64,000 nucleotides of DNA, from contig NC_135563.1 in assembly GCF_964340395.1 (NCBI RefSeq), positions 19,391,651-19,455,650 on the forward strand, given 5' to 3'. The notes under the pieces were generated by a model. The model was not told where the DNA came from. It searched no databases and saw only the letters and a program-made list of their open reading frames with translations. Source of the DNA: Glandiceps talaboti. Lineage: Eukaryota; Hemichordata; Enteropneusta; Spengelidae. The position numbers and the translations under genes are program-made. Below are positions 1 through 14,000 of this stretch, one piece after another. Every line of letters starts with the position of its first letter. The stretch's first letter is position 1.

Positions 1-190
1 ACTCAAAGCCTATAAGGTGTCCATATCATTAGATAAGTCTTTTTGACAAAATTTTACTACACAGAATGAAGGAAATGTTTTGAAAATTTAACCTGTATTA
101 AATTATTTCATTGCTCCATAGCTGTTGTGTGTTCATTCTATTCATTTTGCCAGTTAGATAATGTATTATATCTTGTTTGTGTGTATTCAG

Positions 191-3100
191 ATGAAGTGGC
201 TGTCATTGATGAAATTCAAATGATCAAAGACCACACTAGAGGATGGGCCTGGACTAGAGCCTTGCTAGGTAAGTTTCAGTGTGCCATTATAGTTGTATTA
301 GACTGCCCTCTGTGGCTGTGCATTGAGAGGATCAGCCAAATTTTAGTCATTATAAAGACTGCCTTCTGCAGGATTGCAGAAAATAAATTTTCTAGGTCCC
401 CTAAGCATACAGTACTACAGCTAAGATAAACTCAGTCTTGTCTTTACTCCCCTTTTAAGGTATTTGTGCCGAGGAGATTCATTTGTGTGGAGAACCTGCT
501 GCTATAGATCTTGTCAAAAGTCTCATGACAGAAACTGAAGAAGAAGTAGAAGTCCGACAATACAAGAGACTTACACCTCTCAAAGTCTTAGACAATGCAC
601 TAGGTAAGTATCAGTTGAACCTGCTTTCATGGATAATATAAAGACTTTATTTTGGGATCATAACATTTATTGACCTGTTGTTACTTTGTCATATATTATA
701 TATGTAAATAATTTAACATTAAAGGAAAATATGAAAGGAAACATGAAGTCAAAATGGTAGAAAAGTGAATTGACTGCACATGATGATACACAATATTTGA
801 GGGGACTATGTGTTCTACAAAGACTTGTTGACCTGGGTTTTCCACTAAAACTATGGTACAAAATATGGTAATGATGCAAGTTTTAGCCCCCCCCCCCTCT
901 ACCTCCCCTACCTCTCACTTCATTACCAGGAATCCCAGACCTTAGTAAAATCACTACATATTTATGTTCTTGTTTAACACTTTTCTTGTCTGTCATTCAT
1001 TTCTCCACACAGAAAGCCTGGACAATGTCAGACCTGGTGACTGCATTGTTGCTTTCAGTAAGAATGATATTTTTAAACTCAGTCGGCAGTTAGAAGCTCA
1101 AGGAAAACAATGTGCAGTTATTTATGGTAGTCTTCCTCCAGGTAGGTACAAACTAAACAAAATTATAAAAGTTTATTAGAAATTAACTTATGAATATCCT
1201 ATGGATATAGAAATTTAATGTCGTTGATAATGTAATGTAATAAAAAAATGTTTGTTGTGAATGGTCTTCATCTTAGTTATAATGGTTGAATGTATATGAT
1301 GTAAAAGTTATAGCCCAGGTATATTTTTTTGGTATTTTTGTTTTTGTTTGAATAACAAACTAAATGTGACTCTTTCCTTTTAATGTAGGAACAAAGTTAG
1401 CACAAGCCAAAAAGTTCAATGACCCCAAAGATCCCTGTAAAATTCTTGTAGCCACTGATGCCATTGGTATGGGTTTGAATTTGTAAGTACAGTATGTCAT
1501 TATTACACAACCTCTCTACACAAATGTATTGAACGTCCGAAGACTTGGGATTTAGGCCATAAGTGGGCAAATGACATTTTTTCAACTTTTTCAGAGAATG
1601 AGAGATTGAGTTCTCTGAAAATTCATGGAAATTGTGTGAAAATGTATAAAAACAAACAAAAAGTTTCATGGGGATTGTTGTAAAACACTAGAAAATATCG
1701 TTATCAAAATCTTTCTACAAGTCTTGTGTTTTTGATTCATATACTTTGTAAGAAGTATGGTTTTAGATTGCTTATTCTGATGAATGTTAAATACTGTGTG
1801 TCTTTATACAGGAGTATTAAAAGAATTATTTTCAACTCAATTATTCGACCAACACTTAATGAGAAGGGTGAAATAGAAGTGGTTCCCCTGTCAACGTCTC
1901 AAGCTTTACAGATAGCTGGTAGAGCTGGTCGTTTTGGTTCTCAGTTTGAAGATGGCGAGGCAACTACCTTCTATAAAGATGATTTACCAGTCCTTAAGCA
2001 AATTCTGAGTAGTCCTGTTGAAGAGATTGGAACTGGTGGACTACACCCCACTGCAGAACAGATTGAAATGTTTGCCTACCAATTGCCAGATGCCTCTATA
2101 TCAAATCTAATTGTAAGTGTTGGAGTAGGGGTGGCATCAATACATGGAATTTTCTGTTGACTGCCATGCATAACCCCCGCTTTCATGTTTTGTGAGGTAC
2201 TGTTGGCAGTACATGCTAAGACCCCATTCCTAATCTCCCACACACCCCATCCCTCACATCCCCACACCCCCACATACATACACACCCATTCTACCATAGT
2301 TATGGCATGGAAATGTGACATATTTTGGTTGAAAGTGTGGATAACTTTATTTCCATACAGCAAATTTTTGGTTTTCATAACAGTTTTGCTACACTCAGCA
2401 TGGAATGTTGGTAATGAATATATATTCTCAATTACATTCAATGGAACATAAAACACAAACTTAAAATAAAATGACTTTATTTTCAAAATATTGAAAAAAT
2501 ACCTATTGTTTCTTTTAAATGAAAAGATTGAACATTTTGACTTGTTAAATACCAGAATGACAACATAGGAGAGTGTCTCTTTTGTTCAAGTAACTGAATC
2601 ATGGTATTTTCCATACTACAAATTGTGTTAGAGTCCCATTTGCAACTAATCCTCAGAGACTAAGATTTTGTGCATTATTGCGTTTCATACATGGCATTGA
2701 TTGACAAAAGACATGTTAATGGCTACGTATTTTCGTGTGTTTTTTTTTTATTTATCTCAAAAAATTTCTCTTCAGTGAAAATTTCCAGTTATTCTACCAT
2801 GTATAGCATTCTTTTTCCTTCTTTTTGTTTGTATGCCATGTAGGATATTTTTGTCAACTTGTCCAAGGTGAACCCCAGCTACTTTGTCTGTAACATGGAT
2901 GACTTTAAGTTTTTAGCTGATATGATACAACACATCCCCCTTAATCTACGTGTTAGGTATACATTCTGTTGTGCACCTATCAACAAGAAACATCCTTTCA
3001 TCTGTACATCATTTCTTAAGGTGAGTCCACCATGTCTTGTTTACACAGAAAATGCTTCAGAAGTAAAAATCTCTTTTACTTTTGCTGTTACTTTGCTGAA

Positions 3101-4876
3101 GAACACTCCAACCCATTCTCCGTTAAAATCAAGAAGGTTTTAGCAGTCAATTTTTTTTAAAATAGAGAACTAATTATCCCAAAATTTATATTTATACTTC
3201 AAAATGGCCACCAACTGTGTTAACGCTAGTGGAAATAATAGATTCATGATTTCCTTGAAAACAAGATGGCGTACAACTGAATTTCTTTGATGATCTTAAA
3301 AGGACACATTTTTGTATGACTGAGTTTGGTATGATTTTAAGCGACTTTGATTTCTAACAAACTGGTTCCTTGGGCATCTTATATCTTAAAAATAATCTAA
3401 CTTTATGTAAGGACAACCTTACTTAATTCAATGTTTCTCATGACCTGACCAACCCTACATTTCTTAATCTATGCCTTTTTTGGCCACCTGTGACCTAATA
3501 TGAAAAAAAAATTGTTGTGAGCCATAATACAGAATAGAGAGAGAATTTTGAGATCGAAATAATTTATGTATGTCAACATAGGCAGTATTCTGAAATCAAC
3601 TTTTGTTGAATCAAAACAACTAAATATCCAACAGTAGATAATTACTAAAACTTTATTACTTGCAGTTTGCACGTCAATTCAGCCGGAATGAGGCACTAAC
3701 TTTTGACTGGTTGTGTAGACATATAAGATGGCCATTAGCAGCCCCACAAACTATCAAAGATTTGATGCACCTTGAGGCAGTCCATGATGTCATGGATCTT
3801 TACCTATGGTTTAGGTGAGTTTTGTTTTTGTGATTTTTGGCAATTAATGTGCAGATACAAGTTTAAATTTCTGTACTATCGGTATAGTTCACCATATATC
3901 TATTCCAATTCCTACGTACACAAGACTGTGTAGCTATACAAAAAATACCCAAAGATATACTAGAATTACCAAATACTGTTGTTTAGAAAATGTTAGTAGT
4001 TGCTTGTTATATTTTTCATAATTCATTCATATTTTTACAACTAGAATAATACTTCAACTTTTTATTTCCACACAGCTATCGCTTCATGGATATGTTTCCA
4101 GATGGACGATTTGTGAGAGAGATTCAACAAGAACTAGATAGTGTAATCCAGGAAGGTGTTTATCAAATCACCAAATTGATCCGTGCCTCAAAGGAAACAA
4201 AAGACGTTATGACTTCAGAAACTGAGGATATCATTGTCAGGAAATTAAACAGCAAAACTGTCGGTAAATTTTCTGGTATGTGTACATTGTAATAATACAG
4301 AAAAATGATAGACTGGAAATCATAATTTGCCTTTTCTTTAAATTGTGTATGTATGAAACCAATAAGAGTCTATGTGTTTTTAAAAGTTTTAGACCATTGT
4401 TAAAGTCAGATGCTTCTTTCAAAAATGTCTGCCAAACGAACAACTGAAAAACAAGATTGTATTAACTATTTATTTATGGTTTTCAAAATTTGATTACAGA
4501 CTAACAGACAGTAATTCATTCACTCTTACCAACACAATTTCTATTCCCAGAAATATCCGACATAATGGCAGAACAACAACAAATGCAAGAAGGACATGTC
4601 ATGGAAAGTTTTGAAGATGAACTAACAGAGCACAAACGTAGATCAACCAGATCAGCAGAGAAGTTGCTGAGAGTCATCTATCCTAACCTGAGACCAGAAG
4701 GACTCACTTCTGAGCTGATCAAAGAAGGTATTCTGTCAGTGGATATGTTGCAAATACTGTATGAAGAATGGAGAGAGGCCATGGCCAGTAACCACATGAT
4801 AGAAGGAAACACTAAGAAGACAAAGAAGAAAACAAAAAGAAAAACAAAAAAGGACAATAAAAAGTACAAAAGTTGA
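191..4876 (+). CDS. SUPV3L1: SUPV3L1/SUV3 ATP-dependent RNA helicase, mitochondrial (5' partial)
   Basis: Mitochondrial DExH-box RNA/DNA helicase of the SUV3 family, which works with PNPase in mitochondrial RNA decay. Visible coding exons: 191-268, 460-603, 1013-1141, 1389-1482, 1812-2112, 2844-3020, 3666-3814, 4076-4275, 4551-4876 (TGA). Phases close throughout, giving 532 visible residues. The N-terminus, with the targeting peptide and Walker A motif, lies upstream of the window. Seen in order: motif II VIDEIQM in the first exon; [13 protein letters not shown] and [10 protein letters not shown] at the start of RecA-like domain 2; [10 protein letters not shown]; the arginine-finger motif [12 protein letters not shown]; then the SUV3 C-terminal region ([59 protein letters not shown]). 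The end is a Lys-rich tail ([13 protein letters not shown]). Similarity to vertebrate SUPV3L1 is very high through the helicase core and low in the tail, which is usual for the family. Convergent with CSNK1A1. Confidence 0.97.
3098..3400. repeat. Dispersed repeat family R330, copy 1 (intron of SUPV3L1)
   Basis: About 300 bp of intron shares ordered blocks with 47168-47510 and 49978-50290: an opening block CCAACCCATTCTC..GTTAAAATCA, then AATGGCCACCAA, TTTCCTTGAAAACAAGATGG, ATGACTGAGTTTGG and a closing block with CCTTGGG. All three copies are in the same orientation. No long open frame and no obvious terminal repeats were seen. Confidence 0.6.
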
Positions 4877-4922
4877 ACTGTTCTACAATTGTGATTTCTA
4901 GATTGGTGGAATAGAATAGATC

Positions 4923-5151
4923 AGTCTCACTGTGAGTGCCGTATAAAACACAATAGCTTCTGGGTTGTGACACTCCTGTAAATCTCACTGGGATGGCCGT
5001 AAAAACTACTGTAGCTTGTGGGCTATGACACTCCTGTAATTCTCACTGTGATGCTTGTAGAAACCTAGGTAGCTTGTGGGTTGTGACACTTGTAAATATA
5101 ACTGGGGAGCATGTAAAAACAACAGTAACTTGTGGGTTGTGACACTCATTC
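4923..5151. repeat. Four-copy ~58-bp tandem repeat just after the SUPV3L1 stop
   Basis: Four diverged copies of a unit of about 58 bp. Each carries TCTCACTG..GATG..GTA-AAAC..GTAGCTTGTGGGTTGTGACACT, with the block CTTGTGGGTTGTGACACT best preserved. The array begins 47 nt after the stop codon, so it is probably in the SUPV3L1 3'UTR. Confidence 0.8.
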
Positions 5152-5206
5152 ATAGGTCATAAATGTGTGTGTGTGTGTGTGTGTGCATGGGTGTGTGTGT
5201 GTGTAC

Positions 5207-5270
5207 AACTTACAGACATTTAGAAGTATAAACATAAGAACTTACAGACATTTAGAAGTATAAACATAAG
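5207..5270. repeat. 32-bp exact tandem duplication
   Basis: Two identical adjacent copies of a 32-bp unit beginning AACTTACAGACATTTAG and ending AACATAAG (5207-5238, 5239-5270), directly next to a GT microsatellite. Confidence 0.95.
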
Positions 5271-5302
5271 ATTGATTATACATACTATATTTTGGTGACA
5301 AC

Positions 5303-5473
5303 CAGTGTGCCCTCTAAGCCAATTTGACGTGCCACTGATGTACACAAGTCCTAGTGACGCACCAAAATTTGGTGTTCCCCTATCTCTTACTATGTGGTGA
5401 CTCACAAGAAATGCCATTTTTTCTCATTTTGACTCACAATAAAAAAAATTGGCTATCATTAGAGGGCACACTG
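5303..5473. mobile_element. Non-autonomous hAT-like element (MITE), copy A
   Basis: A 171-bp element with terminal inverted repeats CAGTGTGCCCTCTAA at the left and its exact complement at the right. It is flanked by 8-bp direct repeats gtgacaac (5295-5302) and gtgacgac (5474-5481), one mismatch. CAGTG-type termini with 8-bp target duplications are characteristic of the hAT superfamily. No transposase is encoded. A closely related copy lies in inverse orientation at 60423-60594. Confidence 0.85.
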
Positions 5474-8031
5474 GTGACGACTGACAAGACAATTGAAAAT
5501 CACAGCCCACAAGTGACTGTGGTAAAAAACGTACATCATTATTATTAGATGAAGGTGTGGATATCATCCTTTCCAGATTCTTTCTCATTCCATACCAGTA
5601 ATTTCTTACTCTGAAAGAAGTGTAACCATGGTTGCTACGGAGTGGAACTAGAACTGTGGTCTAGTAAAGTAATGTACAATGAATTTGTTGGCATGGAATC
5701 AGCACTCCTGTATCAATTCAAAGTCTGAGTAATTTGTAGGGCTTTTACCAAGGAAGATACAGATATTCTTCTTGTGAAGAGAGTATTTCTGAACATGAAT
5801 GTGAATCAAAATATCTCAAAATGGCTACCACTGACTATGGGCCATTTGTCATCACTTTTTTAAAAATAAATGTTGAACTCTTACCTGTATATGGGAAAGT
5901 TTTCAATTTTAAAAAAAGTGTCATTTCTTATTTATTGCTTGTGGTTCAGTGCCTGTTTTCATACGAACAATATACGAGACACGCGAAAAAACAAAGACTA
6001 ATAAATGTGTGGTGTTAGTATAGCACCCTCTATAGGTACATTTTAGTATATATTTGATCAATTTCTGTTGACACCCATCACAAAAGTCCTGACCCCAATT
6101 TCAATTACTATAATATAACATTGTTTGTTATAATACCTTATTATAGTACAATAAACTGTATTCTGTTGATTTTAATAGACATAAGTAGAGTAAACCATTC
6201 AAAGTCAGCGAAAGATACAGAATCTGTCTATGTTAGAGGGTCTCAACCCAACTCTTGCATAACCCAACTCCCTAGCATGATAAAAATTGTACAGTTGGGT
6301 CATCAAAATGCTGTCCTTGCACAGGCCCGGCGTGTGATGTAGTGGTAGTTAAAATGACATCATCACCACCTCACCTTTCTTCCTCTTTAAAGCCTGAAAC
6401 CCTATATTGAGGGAGTGATTATGTAGAGTTACAGAAACTATGTAGTTTATGGCCTTGTGACATTCATTACCATACAAGCATACAAGGAGAGGTGTAATCT
6501 CAGGAGATAGAAGTAATCATACCACACACACAGTTTCACATACACTTGTACATAATACAATGATGCCAGTTTTATTAACAAGACAATCTTAGTACATTTA
6601 ATTCTCAACTCTATATCGGAATCATAAAATCAATCAGAAGTTGACAACCACTCTCTGTATATCATAAACAATGTTTCTTCTCAACTACACAGGAAGAAAA
6701 ATGAAGGAAAACAAAACAACAGATCCATGTACATGTAATAATAACAAAACAGTCATGAAAAAAAAATTGGAGAAAAGAAAACAATCACACAGATCTGTAA
6801 CTGTTACTATAATATTCTAGTCTGTACATACATTGTGTATCTCAAAAAAAAAATCAATCCTCAAACTATATATCCACTTTTAAATTGTTTTCTTCAAAAT
6901 CTCCATGGTTCTGGAATAGAAAATGATTCAACTTGCTGACATTAAAACATCTACAATGATGTGCTGTATATATATTAGATGGTGATGACTTTTACTAGAG
7001 TCACCGCTTTATCTGTCTTCACTCCTCCCTGCTCTTGGTTCTCTCCAGAAAATAATGAGCTGTAGGGAATTTACATAACACATGTAATATTGTTATGTAA
7101 ATATATATATACTGTGGAACCCACTACTCTATGATGCTCTGGGGAGAACCTGTTATTGTTGGTGTGTTGGAATATTCCCACATTGTCTTTCTGTATTGGG
7201 AGAAACCATTTATTTTTACAAGGGAGGGTAAGCTTTATACTGACTGGTGAAACCAGCAGGCAGAGAGACTGGAAAATGTAAATAAGTGACACAGCATTTT
7301 CTTTAATATGTGCTGTACTCTACACAGCTAAAAGTTCATATAGTAAAGACTGACAATGCGTGCTTCTCTCAGAGCTTCAGATTTGTGAATAAAACACAGG
7401 TCTGGCAATAAATGCCAACATAATGATATATCACTACATATCCATTCATTCTCAAATTTGAAATTGGTTCACTTGCCTTTCATGGCTGACTCACAAAATC
7501 TCATATCACAAAGATAGACAAAAACAGTTTGAAAGTAATCACCAAGTGTACATTTTCATTTGTTGAATAAAAGGTCTATGGGAACAAAGATCGATACCCA
7601 CCCATCCATACCCAATGTTTTCCCATACCCTTGAATCCCCCTCTCCCTCTCCCCTTCCCCTCTAGACTCCCTTGCCACTACTTCTATTGTATGACACACA
7701 ATGTTGAATACACTAAAAGAATACAAAAGGCTAAAGTTACCAGACTAGTCTACAAATAGAAATGTACAGTATACACAAGTTGACTGAAACAGCAAACTGA
7801 GTGTGGGCATCCAGATGCTGTTATACACAGTATAGTTGGTCTAAGAAAACTAGAGAATCGATGTAACACAGAACATGGTTATATATCATGTGCCCCGTGT
7901 AAGTCAATGTTATTTTACACATGTATTCGACGTTGTTTTGTCCTTCTGTTGGGGACATCAGTGAGGGTGATGTTTTCATGGGGCAAAGTTTTTTACCAGT
8001 TTCAGTTCTCAAGTTTTCTTTTCTTTGACAG

Positions 8032-11000
8032 TCAGCGTCGACTACTCTTCGCTTTGCTGTCTGTGTGTTTGTTGCCTGTTGTTGGGGTTGCAACTGGGTT
8101 GGTGCTTGGGTTTGTTGATGATTGCTGTGCTGCTTTCTGTTTCAACATTGTCCAGTCAAATGTGTAGTCATACTGGTGATTAAGGGTGCGGAAGAGAATT
8201 CGGAACAGCTGGCGTAGATACATGTAGTCAGGGGCTTCTTCAAATCGCAGTCCACGGCAATAGTTCAGATACATGGCAAATTCTGCTGGGAAACCCTACA
8301 AAGTAAAACATAAATCGGTTTAGTAAAAGATAACATCGTTTATTTGGCACTAACTTGACCTGTGCAATACACCTACTGGAATCTATCAAGTCATATGAAA
8401 CAAAAATCTACCAACTTCCAAAGCATTTAACTGCTCAATGATAAAAATCAATGTGTAAATTTGACAAGATCATATGATGCCTGCTTTAATACCAGTCTGT
8501 GAAATGGCAAGCGATATACGACTGGGCAGGTATGCACATACACATGATCAGAGACAGGTGAATGAACACACACACACACACATCCACACACACACACAAC
8601 CCATTCCTTACAAAGTAGTGTCTCTCGAACAGTAATGAAAAATAAATTCTGCAAGGTTATATTCCCTTGAGTGATTATGTATCATTTTTACTGTAAATTG
8701 CATGTGTATGAGGTTTCTCTTCATGTTTATCCATATTTAATTTTCCTTCCAACAAATAATCCTCTATCATCTCACCTTACAAAGCACTTCTACTGGCGTA
8801 GACATTTTCTTTTCACTAATTTTCTCATACTTCTGTTTCTTTGTGGCAGCCTTGAGTCCCTGCCAAGGTAGACTTGTCCTGTTGAAGTACATCAAGACAT
8901 AGCCCAATGACTCCATGTCATCACGCCGACTACAAAAAAAATACATACAACAAATCAGTACTAAAATAACACACTCTCTGCTACATGTACATCTATCAAC
9001 CATTTGAATATACACATGGAAATCTAATGATTGGAAGTCCAAGGTTGCATGTGTTTTTACATGCACATACTATTTTCTAACATATTTGATGCAGCTTTAA
9101 CACCACAGTATGCAATTATCTACATGCCTGCATCCAAGATGACACATCACAAGATAAATGAGAATGTCATATACAATTGTCAACTTCTAACTCCAATGTT
9201 GCACAACATGTCTTAACATTTGGGCGTGACTTGACTACAAATAACTGGGAAAAATTGCAGCTCAAATTAAAGCATAGGCATGGTAGCCAAGTGAACTGTT
9301 TCAGCTAGAAAATGTTTTTTTCCCCATTGATTTCAATATTAACACTAGACTACCACCTATACATTTGGTTGTCTAGATATGATGTTTAGAAGTCTATATG
9401 CTCTGGACTACTACAAATTGTGAGCCCGGTAAACCAAATTTCATATCATAAGTGGTAGAATATCAGGAGAAAGAACAACACAAAAATTTAGTTTATGTTT
9501 TAAAATAGGTTAATCCTCTTTCTCCCAGCTTGTACTTAGTTGTGTACAAACAAATACCCCCTAGGGAGAAAAAGGATTAAGTACTGACTTGTCTCACCCT
9601 TGTAGGGATTTACATGATTTCTTAGAACATGTATATGTGTATTTAAGAATTACACATCAACATACAGTGCAGTTTTAAATGAATGTATCAATTATTTTAT
9701 ACATTCCCTCAGAGCAATAGATGTTATAAATATGTATTTACATAACAAGATAATGTTTTTCTTTCATAAATTTATCTGTTTAGTTGCTGAGAAGTACTGA
9801 TGTGGAACCCATTACACAAGAATAATGAATGACCTGGGGAGAACTGCATACTTGTTTTTCTTGATCTCATTCCTTAAATTGCAGCTTTTTTTGTTTACTT
9901 AGCCTCACCTTCTACTAAACCATGATCTTTTCATTGAAATGATGTTTCAGCTGGGCTGAGATGCTATTACCAAGCCTACATACATGTAAGACTGTTTTTA
10001 ATGAAACACTACTTGTCCTCGTTTTGATTCACCTTACTGGTTAACAAGATGCTAGTGGAAAATTTGCTTCAAGCGCCTCTTTAAAATTTCATTCTAATTT
10101 TTTTCATCCCAAAAAAATGTTGACCTCTTTCAAGGTTAAAACAGTCTGAAACAGTTTATTTCAACTCATTATTGATTTATACAGAGCTGAATATCATCCT
10201 TATTGCATAGACAAATGACACAGTTTTCTTTCAACTTCACTACACCATCTTCAGGAATTACAAAGTATCAATAATCAAATTATTATGAAAAGAAGATTGC
10301 AATTTACCGGTTTTGTTACAAACAACTCTTACTTTCCTTTTCAATATTTTTTTTTAGACACAATGAAATGCTTTCAATAAGGTTGGATATATTGACAATC
10401 AAATTGGTGTGAAGACTTATATCTCCATTTACAAGTACATGTATCTGTAGCAGTCTGACACCTAACTTCAACTTTCATATACAAAATGAACTCTAATCAA
10501 TGTTAACAGATATGAGATATCAATAGTGGGTGTAGAAAGAGTCTTTAATACTCCTCAACATAAATTTCACACATGCAACAACACATCTCAATGTATTGTG
10601 GCTAACTGTATACTTATAAAGACCCATGATTCAATCCCAGGTTCTAGTATTAGTATTACGTTATCAATAACACCATAAGGATTACACCGGCCGTTCTTTT
10701 GTGTATTTGTACAATACAAAATAGTCCTGTTTTTCTCAATCCAAACTTTGACCCTAATCCAACATTTAAGGAGTCCTAGTGCTCATCAAAATTATGTCTG
10801 AATACAAGTTTAGCATAATTCATTTTCCTTCTTTTTACCTGTGACTAGTACACTGTAAAACAGTTCTTTTAACAATATTTTTAATTCACTCTATGTGTTT
10901 TCAATAATTGTATTATTATAACCATTTGCAATCCCTTAGGGATTTGTAACATACATGCATTATAGTAAACATACTAAATAATTATATCTGATGTTGTCAA

Positions 11001-14000
11001 CATCAGATATAATTTGTGACACTAAACGATAGCACCAACCTGACGACCATGATAGTCAGTTTTATAACAATTCCTTTCAGATGTTGTATATTCTGTCAAG
11101 AATGTCTCATATCATAAACTATTAATTGTTGTAATAAACATGACAGTATTTTGGTGGAAATTAGCCTTACTACAACTAGCAGCAATTATTTTATTGTAGT
11201 AAACACTAACAAAGGTTTATAGTACTTGTACGTCAAGTAAATTAATACTTATTGACACCTTAAATTTATGGTGTTATCATTTCTTGGAAATGCAGGGTGG
11301 GATATATTGTAAACAATGTGATTGAATGAACACAAACTCAGAATAAAGATTTCAAAATCCATATGCCTTTACATGTGGTATCTCCAATACAGTACAATGA
11401 TTGATTAATAAGTCATTTATTTATATACAGTTGGTATAAACCACATTTGTATCAATATGACTAAATTATTCAATATCACATCAATGTAGAAATGTGGTTA
11501 ATTCTTGATATACTGCAGTGTGTTGAGACTCAAAATGCCATATATTGAAATCCCTAACCAACAATTAACACTGTCATGTTCTACAGCATGATACATATAC
11601 TCATAAAACTGGAATCTCCTAATTTGTAAACATGTGGTCACTGCTATGAAATTCCTTTAATTTTATAATATACTGTGCGTTATTGATAATTGCATGTATG
11701 ATTGCTACAAAACAGGCTACATGTAATTCAATCAAAAGAATGAGTTGCATACTTTGGGTTACAGGCCCCACAATACCAGATAAGCTTCAAAACTAACAAC
11801 ATTTTCAACTGATTTTTTTTTGTCCTCATAGCATTTAATACATTTTGCTCATTTTTTTAATTTATTTAAATATAATTTACATCTACATAATCTCTGCATG
11901 TAGATGTTGAATCAATCTGTGAGATGTGATGTGATGAAAGTATATATTTGAAGTGAATAGGTACAAAAACTCACCTCTGTTCAATACCCAGATGTGCATT
12001 AATGCTGGCATATCTGGCTGTACCAGTCAGGTTTTTATCTTCACGATACGGTATGTGTTGCCTTGTACGACTGTCACGGAATTTCTTTGCCAGACCAAAG
12101 TCAATCAAGAAAAGCTGTTGATAAATAAGAAATCATGACATCAGGAATACAGTTAGACTGTCGACAATCGTTTGTGTGTGCCTTTTTTGCTACGTTTTAT
12201 CTAAAACTAAAGTCGTTGGTGTCTGCATGAGAAATAGAAATGACAATTAATGAAATCTCAGACCATACATGTGTATGGTTGTCTGAGGCCAAAGTTCACA
12301 GCTTGAGTAACACATGTACTCTCTCCAAATATTCTTTTGTACCCGACAAGCAACTGACCACTCTCTCATTCATGGGGTACGGCTGACTCAAAACATTCTT
12401 ATTTGGGTAAGCTAAAGTCTTAGAAACCAAACATGTGACATATCATATGACAACATTGGCAGAGACGGTTGCTTTTAATGTCAAACAATTGCATCCAGTT
12501 TGTGAGGTACACCTTGTAACTATACCACATTTGTCTGGAATAATGGTAGAACACGCTTCCATTAGTGGGACAATTACTCTTACTCGACTCATGGCAGTAC
12601 TACTGAACTCATTGTCCTTACACTTGCATATATCATTTTGCATGTCTGTATAAAGTCCTTAAAAGAACAGCATGTACATGTCATAACAGATAAGTGCAAG
12701 TTTTATGATATAACACCAATGACTGTTAGGTCTGAGTCTTTTCAAAATGGCGGCTTCTTTGTCTTGGTACAAGCATGAGAACATAGACTAGACAGTCTGA
12801 TATTATGCACTCACTACAAAATGGGCAAACATTACACGACTATCAGGGTATTCTATATAATTTGCACTTTACAAATCAACTTCTTTTATGTACCATTTAT
12901 AGTAACAAGGACAGAAATCCTTAAGTTGGTTTTAAATTCCTGATATTATCAATATTATGAACACTTTTTATAAACCTGTGTGTTTACTTTCTCCATGAAT
13001 GTAACACTAGACTCTATAGCAACCTAACTATTTCTTTGTTTCTTTTTGTCAGACTGATTCTACATTTTGAATGGCAGGTCATGTCAACCCAAAATTTATT
13101 TTACCTTGACCCTCTGTAGAGTCACTGATCAGATAGGTTACAATAACAAGACTAGGTGTGAGTCAGGTACAAATGTACACTAACCTGTTGAATTTCAAAG
13201 TCTGAACTCAATAACCATATTGATCAGCCTTTCATTACAGGTCATGTTGTTGGATCTTTGAATATTATCACGGATTATGTGACAGGACAGTATTCACAGA
13301 TCCAACAACATAGCCTGTATTGGATGACCTCAGCTAGACATTTTTACTAATCCAATGCAATAATACGCACAGGGACATATTATTCATAGGTTTAGTAGAA
13401 ATGAAGACAAAGGCAGTGATATTGTTACTATTGTCATGATCTCTTTGAGTCTTTCCTGTTGAGAGACTAACTAGGTCCCACCCTTATTTGAATTAGCTGC
13501 ATCCTACATGTACAGTTAGAGTTGATTGGCATGTCATTGTAAATGTACTCTCTATGTCTGGTGGCCATGTCTGTAACCATACAGCCAGACCTATATCACC
13601 CCTTGTCTATATGTATTATCAGACAAATTACTCTATACCTTGCAGGGAATTAAGACGAGAAACATAATCAGGATGGCAAACTATATAGTCTGCAAGCCAT
13701 GACCTCAAAACATGCTACCTTTCAATGTTTTTTTACCCAAATACATGTCATAAACGTGTTTTTTGCTATTCTCTATTCTGTTGCCTTGAAAAACCTGTAC
13801 AATAGTATAATCTTCACTTAAAACATGACAATAAAATACATGTACACATGAATCATGAATACACATATAGTGGTTACAGGTACAGAACAGGATTTACCCA
13901 AATACCCTATATTAAATTATTTAGCAAACAACAACGACCATGGTGAAAGTTCTAACAGACTGCAGATATCTAACTCATTTTTTATGCATTCATTTAAAAT

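Larger units (their letters stand above)
4877..8031. other. Convergent intergenic region between SUPV3L1 and CSNK1A1
   Basis: No coding exon recognised. The region should hold the 3'UTRs of both flanking genes. It starts with a four-copy tandem repeat, then a GT microsatellite (5167-5204), a 32-bp tandem duplication (5207-5270) and a hAT-like element (5303-5473). A plausible plus-strand AATAAA lies at 6150-6155, but the true polyadenylation site cannot be decided by eye. The rest (6160-8031) looks like ordinary AT-rich non-coding DNA with a CT-rich stretch near 7636-7660. Confidence 0.6.
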
